DNA of 64,000 nt from G963691885 sp963691885 (GCA_963691885.1 OY829843.1:2542001-2606000); one strand, 5' to 3'; counted from the first letter of the stretch, positions 8,387-17,958 are shown. Made by a program: numbers and translations. The notes: a model not told the origin generated them from the letters alone.

Positions 8387-9183
8387 CGGCGCATTTTCTC
8401 GCCAATCATACAATCGGTTTCCTGGACCAGTTGAGGCGCTGCTGCCCCGGTGTCGTTTGGGAGGGGACCGCCAGGATAGGAGATTTCCAGGACAAGTTTG
8501 CGGCGGATCGCCTCTACCACGGCGGAACGGTCTTGAACCGGATAAACAAATGCGCCGATCCCACCAATAACACAGTCGCGGTAATAATCATCCAGTCGGA
8601 CATTGTTTGAGAATGACGGGCGAAGAAGGAGTGGTAATCCGTTAATTGTGATCCCCCGGGCAAGGACTGCATCGCGGCTTGGTACAACTGGTGGTCCCAT
8701 ATTGTTGGCCCCATCCCCTGAAATGTCGATCACACGTCGGAACCCGTCAAACCCATTGCCATCGATCATTTCGGCGGCAAATTGCAGAGCCTCAGAAATC
8801 GATGTTCCCCGGATATAGGAAATCTCAGTGGCTTCCAGCCGGTCAGCGAAATTATCAAGCGCGGCACGACTGTCGATCAGCGTCCAGGGCATAATCACCT
8901 GCTGCCCGACGGGGCCGGCCCATTCCATATAGGAGAGCGCGATCCGCTGATAGGCGCCGGTCTCAATCGCCGACCACAGGCTTGGATGGCGTAAGGCAGC
9001 GACGTAACCGGCACGTTGCAACTGATGTTCTTCCGCATCCATGGATCCCGACACATCAACCGCCAGCACCAGTTCCAGGTCCACTTCGATGGATTGCGCC
9101 CGAACCGGGTTTGTCGCAGTCGCAAACAGACACAGAAGGGTCAAACAAACAACGGCAATTTGCCGGTGGATCGTGTAAGTCAT
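8368..9183 (-). CDS. DUF1194 / von Willebrand factor A-like exported protein
   Basis: A 271-residue protein beginning with a signal peptide (hydrophobic VVCLTLLCLFATA, cleavage probably after VRAQ, about residue 30). A VWA domain follows with the MIDAS-type motif DVSGSMD (D43, S45, S47). The family is common in alphaproteobacteria and of unknown function; it is presumably periplasmic and metal-dependent in ligand binding. The ATG at 9183 has a GAAGAAGAGG ribosome site and places the signal peptide at the very N-terminus; an upstream ATG at 9222 would add a charged extension. Convergent with the LysR gene, overlapping by 19 bases. Confidence 0.85.
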   Translation of the reverse strand: MTYTIHRQIAVVCLTLLCLFATATNPVRAQSIEVDLELVLAVDVSGSMDAEEHQLQRAGYVAALRHPSLWSAIETGAYQRIALSYMEWAGPVGQQVIMPWTLIDSRAALDNFADRLEATEISYIRGTSISEALQFAAEMIDGNGFDGFRRVIDISGDGANNMGPPVVPSRDAVLARGITINGLPLLLRPSFSNNVRLDDYYRDCVIGGIGAFVYPVQDRSAVVEAIRRKLVLEISYPGGPLPNDTGAAAPQLVQETDCMIGEKMRRYWDDS

Positions 9184-9347
9184 GGTGCCTCTTCTTCGCC
9201 GGTTAGGTGTATTGGAGATCATGTTCTCACGGGTTTCAACGGGAATTTTCCCGTTTTGTTCATAGCTGTATTGGAAGGCGGTTGATCGCTTGAACCGGGC
9301 GCGGCAGTTGATAAACTTCGGCGCTCATAAAAAGTTCAGGGTTTGGA

Positions 9348-10588
9348 ATGCAAGGAAATGCCCATACCGATGGCAAGGTCCTCGATGGATCCTATGCCTG
9401 GTACCGCCTTTTCCTGTCGGTCGTTTTGGGAACGATCGGCAGTGTCGGAATGTGGGCGGTTGTGATTGTCCTGCCAGAGGTCGAAACTGAATTCGCAATT
9501 GAACGCGCTGACGCCTCGCTGCCCTATACTGCACGATGATTGGCTTTGCGGCGGGCAATTACCTGTTAGGGCGGTTTGTCGACAAGATGGGTGTGGTCCG
9601 GCCGATCATCGCAGCCGCCCTCATGTTGGGTTCGGGCTCTGTTCTGGCGGCGTATACCAATGATGTTTACACATTTTCCATGATCCAGGGTGTGTTGATC
9701 GGCATCGGGACCTCGGCCACATTTGGCCCACTTATGTCCGATATTTCTCATTGGTTCAAAAAGCATCGGGGCATTGCCGTTGCGGTCACGGCAAGTGGAA
9801 ATTACCTTGCAGGCGCGATCTGGTCGCCGCTGATTCAAATCTCTTTGGAGGCGGAAGGCTGGCGGTTTACCTATATCGCAATTGGAGTTTTGACGGTTTC
9901 TACGATTGTGCCGCTCAGCCTGTTGTTGCGCCGGAAGGCGAATTTGACCGAGGTGGATAGCCCAACCAAGGCGCCGATTGTACAGGCTTCCGACACGCTG
10001 GTGACCGGGATCCCGAACCGCTTGCTCATCCTTTTTCTGATGCTGGCCGGCCTGGGGTGCTGCGTGGCCATGTCGATGCCGCAGGTCCATATCGTCGCCT
10101 ACTGTATCGACTTGGGTTACAGCGGGACCGCAGGGGCGACCATGCTGTCCCTGATGCTGGCGACAGGGGTTGTCAGTCGGTTGATCTCGGGCGCGTTAGC
10201 CGATCGCATAGGGTCTGTTCAGACCGTGTTATTGGGCTCTGCGCTTCAATGCACGGCACTCTTCCTCTACCTGCCCTTCGATGGACTGGTTTCGCTCTAT
10301 ATTGTGTCGGCTATTTTCGGTTTATCTCAGGGGGGGATTGTTCCCGGTTATGCGATGATCGTCCGCGATTACCTGCCTGCCAAGGAAGCTGGTGAGAAAG
10401 TCGGTCTCGTTTTGATGATGACCATTTTGGGAATGGCCCTGGGTGGCTGGTTGTCTGGATGGATTTATGACCTGACGCAGAGTTATGAGGCCGCGTTCAT
10501 CCACGGCATCGCCTGGAACATGGCCAATATTTTGATCCTTTTGATGATTCTGCTGCGCACACGGCGGTCGGGTCCTATCACCGCCTGA
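9348..10588 (+). pseudogene. MFS transporter (oxalate/formate antiporter-like), frameshifted near 9531-9536
   Basis: Two adjacent frames together make one about 413-residue major facilitator protein. Frame one runs 9348-9539 and ends ...RADASLPYTAR, then stop. Frame two runs 9536-10588 and begins MIGFAAGNYLLGRFVDKMG. The family expects an uninterrupted LPYTA-T-MIGFA junction, so one base is missing within 9531-9535. Frame two is intact for 350 residues, with about 11 hydrophobic segments and the GRFVDKMG loop typical of MFS. Either a recent inactivation or a sequencing error. The substrate is unknown; monocarboxylate/oxalate-type transporters are the nearest relatives by pattern. Confidence 0.8.
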
Positions 10589-10768
10589 TATGTAAAAAGA
10601 CTCTCAAAAAGGCCAAAATCCAGAAAACCCGCAATTTTCATGGGGTTGAAATCTTAAAGTTTCCTAAATTTCCTCGGTATTTTCGTATGGTTAACGGCTA
10701 TTTTGGACCTTTCTTGCTCACACTTCGGCTCGATCTGGGTTAGGCTAGTGTCAGAAAGAGAGGGCGCA

Positions 10769-11077
10769 ATGGTGTCACCCGCAAATGACAACTTGGAAAT
10801 GTCGCTGGATGTCGCGCTGGCCTTGTCTGTCACGCAAAGCAAAGAATTCTGTGCCACACTGAACGATACCTGTTCAGTGGTTCAGAAACGGCTGGACACG
10901 GTGTCAGAGGCTTTCAAAGCGTTCGACAAGCGGCTCAGAGAGTTGAAGAAGACCGCTGAGAATCAGAGCAAACGCCATGCTGCAATCGCTGAATTGCTGA
11001 GGCAATTGCCGGAAGGTCCAGAGGGGCTGGAAATGGCGTGCGAAATCAGGGCCCGGTTTTATCCAGAGCACGGATAG
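10769..11077 (+). CDS. Hypothetical small protein, predicted helical
   Basis: The 102-residue protein is not recognised. The ATG at 10769 is preceded by an AGAGAGG site, and starts further upstream add no sensible sequence. The middle part (about residues 30-75: TLNDTCSVVQKRLDTVSEAFKAFDKRLRELKKTAENQ) has heptad-like spacing and is probably a coiled coil. There is no signal peptide or membrane segment. Its stop directly abuts the stop of the convergent hydrolase gene. It stands alone with its own 180-base upstream region. Confidence 0.6.
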   Translation: MVSPANDNLEMSLDVALALSVTQSKEFCATLNDTCSVVQKRLDTVSEAFKAFDKRLRELKKTAENQSKRHAAIAELLRQLPEGPEGLEMACEIRARFYPEHG

Positions 11078-12094
11078 TTATTGATCTGCGAGCAGGTCTT
11101 TTACAGCGCGACGCAGGGCTTCCTGGTCTGGCGGATGACTTGTTGGATTCCCGGCGCGATGCCCCCAAATCGATTTTATGGGTCGGAATTCCGCGTTCGG
11201 CATTTTTTCGGTCTCTAAGCGGCTGTCTTCCTCGGTAAAATACAGGTCGGTCTCGGATGGCATGATGATGGACCGCGCGGTGATAGCGCCAAGCGCCTGA
11301 TCCAGATCCCCGTTATAGACCGGGTTGTCGCTGATATCCGACATATCCCAGGTATCCAGACTGCCGAGAAGATCCTCGCCTGCGCGCCTGATAAAGTTCG
11401 CTTCCCAAAAACGGATGTACCAGTCCTCGAGAGAAGAAAAGCCGATAGTTTCGTATAGACGTTCGCGATAAAATGCCTGGCTCATCGCCCAGCCTGCGTA
11501 AACGCGTCCCATGGCGCGCAAGCCGGTTTCCGGTTTTTCGGCAAAATATCCATCCCTCCACGCAGGATCAGCCGTCAGGGTAGCACGGACACCCGCTATA
11601 AAGACTTTGTTGTGAAGGGATGTCCGGGCGGAGGTGCAGGTTGCCAGGATACGATCCACCTGATCGGGAAACAGGGCCGCCCAATGAAGCGCTTGTTGCC
11701 CGCCCATTGACCAACCGTAAATCAGCGCCGGTTTCTCAACGTTAAACACCTCGCGCAACAGGCGGCGCTGGGCATGGACATTGTCCCAATGGGTGAAAAC
11801 CGGCAAATGACCGTTGCCGAATGGCGCCCCGACATTGCTGGGCGAAGAGGACAAACCATTTGAAAACATGTTTGGTATGACGATGAAATATTTCGACGGG
11901 TCCAGGATACCATCGGGATGGATCAGCCAGTCGATGTCACTATGTTGCGCACCATAGGATGTAGGGTACAGGATGAGGTTCGATCGGTCAGGTGCAAGCG
12001 TCCCATATGTGCTGTAGACGAGTTTCAGATTTGGCACCGTCAGACCTTTTTGCAGGGTGGTCAGACCAAGATCGAATTCTGCCGGATTTGCCAT
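11078..12094 (-). CDS. Alpha/beta hydrolase of the homoserine O-acetyltransferase (MetX)-like family
   Basis: The 338-residue alpha/beta hydrolase fold has the nucleophile elbow GWSMGGQQ (S129), the acid D283 (SETDLYF) and H312 (WGHRAGNP), in the order seen in MetX-like enzymes. The cytoplasmic prediction follows from the absence of a signal peptide. MetX relatives transfer acyl groups to homoserine or serine, but many members of this shorter subgroup are hydrolases of unknown substrate. No methionine biosynthesis genes are nearby, so a metX name is not warranted. Divergent from the glycosyltransferase operon, with about 100 bases between. Confidence 0.8.
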   Translation of the reverse strand: MANPAEFDLGLTTLQKGLTVPNLKLVYSTYGTLAPDRSNLILYPTSYGAQHSDIDWLIHPDGILDPSKYFIVIPNMFSNGLSSSPSNVGAPFGNGHLPVFTHWDNVHAQRRLLREVFNVEKPALIYGWSMGGQQALHWAALFPDQVDRILATCTSARTSLHNKVFIAGVRATLTADPAWRDGYFAEKPETGLRAMGRVYAGWAMSQAFYRERLYETIGFSSLEDWYIRFWEANFIRRAGEDLLGSLDTWDMSDISDNPVYNGDLDQALGAITARSIIMPSETDLYFTEEDSRLETEKMPNAEFRPIKSIWGHRAGNPTSHPPDQEALRRAVKDLLADQ

Positions 12095-12195
12095 GATTTG
12101 TTCCCGAAAAAAGGCTGCACTGATTTCTCATCATTTGACGATCATCCAGGCATTACGGCCTTCTCCAATCCTGGATCATCGTCTAGATAATATAT

Positions 12196-13785
12196 ATGAG
12201 CAATTTCGATGACGCCGACGACAAATTCGCGGAACAAGCCGACGTAACGGTGATCCTGCGGTGCTACAATCGCGCCGCGACAGTCAGTGACGCGATTGAC
12301 TCTGTCCTGGCCCAGAGCTTGCCCGCAAAGGAAATTCTGGTGGTTGACGATGGATCCAGCGACGGAACGGCTGATCTGGTACTTCAACGCTATGAGGGGC
12401 ACGTCACCCTGTTAACGCATAAGGAAAACCATGGGACAGGGGCCGCCGCAAATACGGCGATCGCTGCGGTTACCACACCTTTCTTCGCTTTCCTCGACAG
12501 TGATGATACCTGGCATCCTGACTTTCTTTGGGATGTGCTGGCAGCGCTGAAGTCGAGAGCCGGGGCAACTCTTGCGTTCACTGATTTCAGGGTCGTTTAT
12601 GGCGATTACCATCTTGACCGTGCCGTGTCGGTTCATGCTGACGAGGAAGAAAAACACGTTCTGGCACCTGCGCCCTTTACGTTGAGTACTGTTATGGTGC
12701 GGACCCGTGCGGCCCGTGCCGTCGGGGCCCTGAATGAAGAGGTACTCATTGGCGAAGACTTTGATTTTTTTAATCGGCTCTGGTTGCGCGCTCAAAACAG
12801 CTTTGTCCATGTGAAGCGGCCTTTGGTGAATCACCGACTGTGGGCCGGGAATACCACCAGTGACTTTGATCGTCTGATCAATGATATGAGCGCACTGGTG
12901 CAAAAATACGCTGATCACCCATTCTATCGTAGGGCCGGATTTCTTCATGCCGACTATATGAAGCGGCATGCACTGGGGGTGATTGGTCGCAGGCAGGTAC
13001 AAAAGTGGCTGGCCGCCGCACCGTCTCGTCCAACCAGTCTGATTGTCTTTGGGGCCTCGAACACCGATGCCGTACTGGCTTCGCTGGAAAGTGCCCGGGC
13101 GCAAAGGCTTCCGCCACTCGATGCGGTGGTTTCTTATGACCCAGACACCCTCGATCAGGATGACCTGCGCAGGATACAAGAGGGGGACTGGCCGTTTCAT
13201 GTTTGGGCATTCCCGACTGGAGGTGCAGTAAGTAACAGTTTGGGAAGCACGATCCTGAAGGCCTTGGCCATGGTGACGGGCAAGATGATCGTCTTCCTGC
13301 GGGCGGGTGACACATTCAGGGAGACTGCGCTGGATGATTATCGCCGCGCATTTTCAAGTGCCAGTCGTCCTGTCGGGTTTAGTTATGGCGGATATAACGA
13401 GACGTCGCCGCGACCCCTGTCGAGTTATGCCCTGGAGCGCGCCGCTGAGGCCGTCCTGTTCGGTAGCCCGGGCGCATTGTCCAGTATGGCGGTTTCCCGG
13501 TCGGCACTCTTGAAGTGTACCGGATTGGGTACCTTGCCAGTTGCAACAGACTGGGTCGGGCTGTTCCTTACCTTTGCATGCAGGGACGAGACACTGGTCC
13601 GCATTTCGCGCCCGGTGGTTGATCTGGTCCGGCCGCCAGAAGACAGTCTGGAACAGCGCTTTTTGGATCTTGAAGCCATTGCCGAGACCGATGATGGGCG
13701 CGTTCTGAATGGTGTGGTGGACCAGATTGCCGGAATCCTGGAGAGTGGTTCAGATCAGAAATTATCGGGTGGCCGAGATGGATGA
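12196..13785 (+). CDS. Family 2 glycosyltransferase with a second, degenerate GT-A-like half
   Basis: The 529-residue protein starts with a GT2 catalytic domain (about 16-230): VTVILRCYNRAATVSDAI, VVDDGSSDG (residues 49-57) and the metal/nucleotide-binding FLDSDD (99-104). The second half (about 275-440) seems to repeat the same fold: MIVFLRAGDTFRETALDDY (about 365-385) lines up with FLDSDDTWHPDFLWDV but lacks the acidic pair, so it is probably non-catalytic. The gene overlaps the sulfotransferase gene by 8 bases, implying that a sugar polymer or glycolipid is first glycosylated and then sulfated (inference). No Wzx/Wzy or other polysaccharide genes are nearby. Confidence 0.85.
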   Translation: MSNFDDADDKFAEQADVTVILRCYNRAATVSDAIDSVLAQSLPAKEILVVDDGSSDGTADLVLQRYEGHVTLLTHKENHGTGAAANTAIAAVTTPFFAFLDSDDTWHPDFLWDVLAALKSRAGATLAFTDFRVVYGDYHLDRAVSVHADEEEKHVLAPAPFTLSTVMVRTRAARAVGALNEEVLIGEDFDFFNRLWLRAQNSFVHVKRPLVNHRLWAGNTTSDFDRLINDMSALVQKYADHPFYRRAGFLHADYMKRHALGVIGRRQVQKWLAAAPSRPTSLIVFGASNTDAVLASLESARAQRLPPLDAVVSYDPDTLDQDDLRRIQEGDWPFHVWAFPTGGAVSNSLGSTILKALAMVTGKMIVFLRAGDTFRETALDDYRRAFSSASRPVGFSYGGYNETSPRPLSSYALERAAEAVLFGSPGALSSMAVSRSALLKCTGLGTLPVATDWVGLFLTFACRDETLVRISRPVVDLVRPPEDSLEQRFLDLEAIAETDDGRVLNGVVDQIAGILESGSDQKLSGGRDG

Positions 13786-14650
13786 TGAGTATCTCGACAA
13801 TCTCTCGCGTCCGGTAATCATTACGGCACCAACGGGGCGTTGCGGTACCAATCATATCCGGCAGATCCTGTCGGAACATCCTGATCTCTACGCCTCAATC
13901 ACGTCGGAGGATTTCCTGTTTCATCACGCAGACCGGCTGGCCGATTATACAGATGAACTGTTCGCGCATTGGGAACGCCAGAATATGGTGAAAGGAATGC
14001 CCAGCAGTCACAACTCGTCCGACAAACTCCTGGCGGAAATGGCTGAATCGCTTTTGCGGGTGATAGGCCGGCGGGAGGATCGCACGGACGGGCGGTTTGT
14101 GATCAAGACTTCAAATTTTGGACAACTGGATATTGGTTTGCGTATGTTTCCCTGCAGTCAGATGATTGTGATGATCAGGGATCCCAGATCCAGTGCGGCC
14201 AGTTACCTTCGTGCGCAGGCAAATTGGGGATCCAATATCGGGTTGGAGGAGTATGCGACCCGCTGGGCGAAATCCATGCGCTATCTTAATGGATTCCTGA
14301 CACGCAATCAGGAGCACGTCCGGTCCGGAAAGATTATTATTCAGCGTTTCGAACCTTTGGTGGAGGATCCTGTCGGATCTTATACAAAATTGCTGGAAAA
14401 GCTTGATCTGGAACCGGATGCGGAACTCTTGGCGCGTGTTGCCTCTGCCCCGGTGGTTGGCTCCAGTTATTTGCCGAGGAACAGCAAAGGTCGTGTCAGT
14501 TTCAAAAGAGTTGAGAAACCAGAAGGCTTCGACCCTCGTAACAGATGGTCTGACTGGTCACCGGAAAGGCATGCGAAGTTTTATTCGATATGCGGGACAC
14601 TGATGAAACGGTGGGGGTATGAACCTGTAATCCCACAAAATCAGACTTAG
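13778..14650 (+). CDS. PAPS-dependent sulfotransferase
   Basis: The 290-residue protein has the 5'-phosphosulfate-binding loop near its N-terminus (ITAPTGRCGTNHIRQIL, about residues 15-31) and a 3'-phosphate-binding element (MIVMIRDPRSSAASYLRA, about 127-145). Together these are diagnostic of the sulfotransferase fold. The ATG at 13778 lies inside the end of the glycosyltransferase gene (overlap 8 bases), so the two are translationally coupled. The likely acceptor is the product of that glycosyltransferase. The C-terminus overlaps the convergent FecR gene by four bases. Confidence 0.82.
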   Translation: MDDEYLDNLSRPVIITAPTGRCGTNHIRQILSEHPDLYASITSEDFLFHHADRLADYTDELFAHWERQNMVKGMPSSHNSSDKLLAEMAESLLRVIGRREDRTDGRFVIKTSNFGQLDIGLRMFPCSQMIVMIRDPRSSAASYLRAQANWGSNIGLEEYATRWAKSMRYLNGFLTRNQEHVRSGKIIIQRFEPLVEDPVGSYTKLLEKLDLEPDAELLARVASAPVVGSSYLPRNSKGRVSFKRVEKPEGFDPRNRWSDWSPERHAKFYSICGTLMKRWGYEPVIPQNQT

Positions 14651-15531
14651 TCTAACCCGCCGGAGCCACCGCCGCCGATTTCCTCGCTCTGTTCTTCAAA
14701 GATATCTTGAATGGCCTGTTCGTCGAGAACGTCGACACCAAGGATGGTTTCGAGCTCGTTCACGCTCACCGGCTCATTTACACCCAAGTCTTCCAGCAGG
14801 CCGGTTTCGGGGTCAACCGGCTGCGCCTGCTCCAAACGGTCCTGCAGGTTTGCCAGGACAGCATCGGAAACCTCTACGCGCACAGCTGTTGGTGCCGGTG
14901 TTTCCAACTCATTCATGGTCGCGCCCAACTCATCGGGGGAGATTTCCTGCGGTGCCCCGATCTCACCGTCTGACGCGATGTTCACTGAAAATCCGATATC
15001 CGTCAGAACAGCGGTATCGCCGTTTACGCTGGTGATGGATATTTCATCTCCGAAGATGAAGAAGATCTGGACAGATCCACCTTCTTGGACATTGATCAGG
15101 GCAATGCCGCCCCGAACCCCGATCGTGCCAACTACTGTGTTGATCTGGACGTTGCCAGCCTTACTGATCTGGCCGCCGATAAACCGCATGATGCCCTGTG
15201 TCTGGTTCATCACAATTTCGCCGGTCCCGGTGGCAGGGCTATAGACAAAATCATCAATAGTCAGTTTTGCATTAGGGCCAAGGGTCATATTCGATTCATC
15301 ACGGAACAGGACGTGCAGGAATCCCTCTGGTCCCGTCGTGATTTCTTCGTTACGGAAAATGTCGTTGCCGACCGCAATGGACCGTGGCGCTGAACCCGCC
15401 AATACCGCCTGGATCGAGGGAATCGCTGTCAACGCCGCCCCGGCAATCTCCGGCGACTGGGCCTGGGAGGCATTCGGCCCTACCAGGAAGGTCATGATAC
15501 TGGCAGATGCCAGAAGTTGATAACGGTTCAT
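14647..15531 (-). CDS. FecR-domain exported protein
   Basis: The 294-residue protein has an N-terminal signal peptide (about 1-24, ending ASQAQ) and a FecR domain (about 50-155: GNDIFRNEEITTGPEGFLHVLFRDESNMTLGP, then IMRFIGGQISKAGNVQINTVVGTIGVRGG). Free-standing FecR domains like this are periplasmic and usually not linked to iron-siderophore sensing. The C-terminal third is acidic and Glu/Asp-rich, ending in a glycine-rich tail. It follows the TPR/beta-barrel gene by 29 bases on the same strand, and the two are probably co-expressed; FecR plus TPR-barrel pairs often accompany adenylate/guanylate cyclase genes. Confidence 0.8.
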   Translation of the reverse strand: MNRYQLLASASIMTFLVGPNASQAQSPEIAGAALTAIPSIQAVLAGSAPRSIAVGNDIFRNEEITTGPEGFLHVLFRDESNMTLGPNAKLTIDDFVYSPATGTGEIVMNQTQGIMRFIGGQISKAGNVQINTVVGTIGVRGGIALINVQEGGSVQIFFIFGDEISITSVNGDTAVLTDIGFSVNIASDGEIGAPQEISPDELGATMNELETPAPTAVRVEVSDAVLANLQDRLEQAQPVDPETGLLEDLGVNEPVSVNELETILGVDVLDEQAIQDIFEEQSEEIGGGGSGGLD

Positions 15532-15560
15532 TCTCTGTACCCTATGGCCGCTCAGTCCGT

Positions 15561-16952
15561 CTAAAACGACAGTGTAAGACCGAGAGAGGCCGACGTATTG
15601 TCGGTTTCAAAATTGTCCAGGTTGCTGCGGCGTTCACTGTGACTTAGGGAAAAATCCATCGTCAGATCTTCGCGCAATGCCAGGGAGTTCGTGACGTCAA
15701 ACCGCCATTCATTGTCCCGGCGGACAGTGTTGGCTGACACCACTGGATCTGCATTTTCGAAATTCGTTTTTGTATAGGCAATCGACCCTCTCACCCGGGA
15801 GGCCTCGTCGCTCAGTCCGAATGGGGTTGCGTAGCGATAGGATGCCGTCCCCCGAAGACGGTGCTGTTGCCGGTCCTGCGTCAACGTAACCGTATCGCGA
15901 TCCGTTCCCAGGTAGTCTGCACCAAGAACCCAGTTTTCGCCGAGCAACTTTGTAACCCCGGCAATGAAGCGCATTTCATGGCCATCCAGTTCGGTGAGAG
16001 ACTCGCGGCCTGGGATGGCGCTGTAGTCGACCGAGCGGTATTCAAAACCCTGGTTCAGCAACATTGTCTGGCTGACAATTTCCCGGAGTGTTGCGCCAAA
16101 TCCGACGCTGCTTTGGGCGTAGTGATCGTCAAGATCAGTAAAGCCGAGGATACCGTATGGCTTTATGTCGACAACATATTGCTGGTTTTGCAAAACACGG
16201 AAACTGGCACCGGGTGTCACCTCACCGACAATGATGTCATTATTTGTGAAGCGAAACTGTCTGCGGATCAAAAGGAACCCGTCCATTGTAAGGTTTGTGG
16301 CCGGGTCAAGTTCGTAAGAGGTTCGGAAAGACCCATTCAGGAACCAGTCCGTATCTTCATCTGCCTGGGCGTTGTTGCCGGCATTTACCACCTGATCATT
16401 GATCAGAATACTGTCGCTGGTGGTCCCGCCGGTCGCGTTACTGCGGTATCGCAACCCTGTCGAAACGTTCGCGCTGTAGCGGAACGGATCCCGGGCCTGT
16501 GGCTGGCCCCCTGTGGTCAGGGCAAGCAGGATTTCCGCTTCTTGCGTTTGATCCGCGTTTAGCTGGCCGGATTTCAATGCATCCTGAACATAGATCTGCG
16601 CCTGGGCAAAACTGCCCATCCGGGAGTACAAATCCCCCATCAGCAGTTTCAACTGTGCATTGTCTGGATCGCCTAGCAGCAGGCCGGACAAGATCCCGAC
16701 GGCCTGCTCGAACCGTCCTTCGTCAATTGCCTGTTGCGCAAGTGCAACGGCATCTTCCACAGAGGCTGATTCCAGCGTTTTTTCGAGTTGATTGGTAACC
16801 GGGTCGGTCTGGGCCAGCGCCCCCCCTAAGGGCAAGGCCAATACAGCCGCGCATGTCAAGCATGCGACGAGATCGCAGATTTGTTCTACGGTGCCCTTGA
16901 TATTGAAACGCCCAAACATCTTAAACCCGACTGCAATTGCTACTGTATTCAC
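15561..16952 (-). CDS. TPR plus beta-barrel outer-membrane protein (surface lipoprotein assembly modifier-like)
   Basis: The 463-residue protein has a signal-like hydrophobic segment (about 28-48, ending GGALAQ). Two TPR-like units follow (about 63-130: ALAQQAIDEGRFEQAVGILSGLLLGDPDNAQLKLLMGDLYSRMG). Then come about 300 residues of alternating hydrophobic/aromatic strands ending in LGLTLSF, the terminal-Phe signal of beta-barrel proteins. The layout matches Slam/DUF560-type barrels, which help export surface proteins, but the match is by architecture only. An alternative start at residue 12 (16919) is possible. It is the first gene of a unit with FecR and sits near the YcaO/TfuA operon. Confidence 0.72.
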   Translation of the reverse strand: MNTVAIAVGFKMFGRFNIKGTVEQICDLVACLTCAAVLALPLGGALAQTDPVTNQLEKTLESASVEDAVALAQQAIDEGRFEQAVGILSGLLLGDPDNAQLKLLMGDLYSRMGSFAQAQIYVQDALKSGQLNADQTQEAEILLALTTGGQPQARDPFRYSANVSTGLRYRSNATGGTTSDSILINDQVVNAGNNAQADEDTDWFLNGSFRTSYELDPATNLTMDGFLLIRRQFRFTNNDIIVGEVTPGASFRVLQNQQYVVDIKPYGILGFTDLDDHYAQSSVGFGATLREIVSQTMLLNQGFEYRSVDYSAIPGRESLTELDGHEMRFIAGVTKLLGENWVLGADYLGTDRDTVTLTQDRQQHRLRGTASYRYATPFGLSDEASRVRGSIAYTKTNFENADPVVSANTVRRDNEWRFDVTNSLALREDLTMDFSLSHSERRSNLDNFETDNTSASLGLTLSF

Positions 16953-17067
16953 GTATGCAGTTTAAGGCGAGATTATCATCACTTGCTGTGTTTGGGTCCA
17001 GTGATTCCTAATAAAAAAATTGTTAAATTAATATATTTTTAACTGATTTAGTGATTTTGCGCGGAAT
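16953..17067. other. AT-rich intergenic region
   Basis: Between the barrel gene and the stop of the hydrolase-like gene lies a very AT-rich stretch (about 17009-17050, with runs such as AAAAAAATTGTTAAATTAATATATTTTT). It probably contains the promoter of the barrel-FecR unit on the minus strand. No clear -35/-10 pair or terminator hairpin could be fixed by eye. Confidence 0.35.
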
Positions 17068-17913
17068 TCACTGACCGATCTTGGTCAGCAACGTCCCCAT
17101 ATCTATAAAATATTGCCGCAGGATCGTACCATCATGCTGCCAGATTCCATGTTTTTGGCCACGATTCCATAGTTCTAACTGCGAATCAGTACGATTAGCG
17201 ACAAATCTGGCAAACGCGGCGTCCCTCGGGTTTGCCGCAGAAGCCACGATCACGCGGCGTTTGGCCGGACTGGTTTTTGCAGGCTTGCAGGCACATATCC
17301 AGTCATAGGCGATGCCGGTATTTCTGAAATTTTTGCGGTGTCGTTCTCTCGTAGCCCGGATCTGGATTGGGGAAATGGCCGCCGCCGAACTTTTTGGATA
17401 GATGGACTGAAACTCGAGGGCTGCCAAAGCGCCTCCTGAGTGACCGGTCGCGATCGTATTAGGGTACTCTGAGGCCAGATCAATCAGTTCGTTGTATAAT
17501 TTGGGCCGCATGTCACCTCGAATACCTTCGACCCGAAATCCTGATTTTGTGAAGTCGAAGGCAAAGGCAAAATCGGTGTTCTTACGGGGAAACATGCTGA
17601 CAACAGTGTTCACCGGAATGCCAAGGCGCTTGTTTGCACCCGTAAAGCCAATCACCAGATTTCGTGCCTGTCGCGCATTTTGGTGAAAGGAAACGCCCCA
17701 GGGATAGGTGCGGGTGTACCAGGGACGAAGATCCCGAAACAGAGGCTTGTAAATCGGCAGAGCCATGAAAATCTCACCCCAATGATCCGGCAGTGACTTG
17801 CAGTAATGCCGAAATTCCAGGGGTGTAAGGCGTTCGGCAATGCGTGCGCCAACCCTCATCCGCTTTACAAGGCGGGGGTCGAAAGTCGCAAGATGGGGTA
17901 AGGCGTCATTCAT
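17068..17913 (-). CDS. Hypothetical protein with alpha/beta-hydrolase nucleophile elbow
   Basis: The 281-residue protein is not assigned to a named family. It has a GHSGG motif (S159, in TIATGHSGGALAALEF) that is the classic nucleophile elbow of lipase/esterase-type hydrolases. H255 and H260 near the C-terminus (QKHGIWQHDGT) are candidate catalytic histidines. There is no signal peptide. About 140 bases separate its start from the divergent zinc-ribbon/cyclase gene. A role with the neighbouring operon is possible but only suggested by proximity. Confidence 0.6.
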   Translation of the reverse strand: MNDALPHLATFDPRLVKRMRVGARIAERLTPLEFRHYCKSLPDHWGEIFMALPIYKPLFRDLRPWYTRTYPWGVSFHQNARQARNLVIGFTGANKRLGIPVNTVVSMFPRKNTDFAFAFDFTKSGFRVEGIRGDMRPKLYNELIDLASEYPNTIATGHSGGALAALEFQSIYPKSSAAAISPIQIRATRERHRKNFRNTGIAYDWICACKPAKTSPAKRRVIVASAANPRDAAFARFVANRTDSQLELWNRGQKHGIWQHDGTILRQYFIDMGTLLTKIGQ

Positions 17914-17958
17914 CTTGCCCGTTTTAAACCGAACGCGCGGAAAGTCTAATTGATAAAC

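Noticed and set aside
14711..15244. Plus-strand open frame of 177 codons, Ser/Pro/Arg-rich
   Set aside because: Antisense to the FecR gene; low-complexity shadow with no start-site support.
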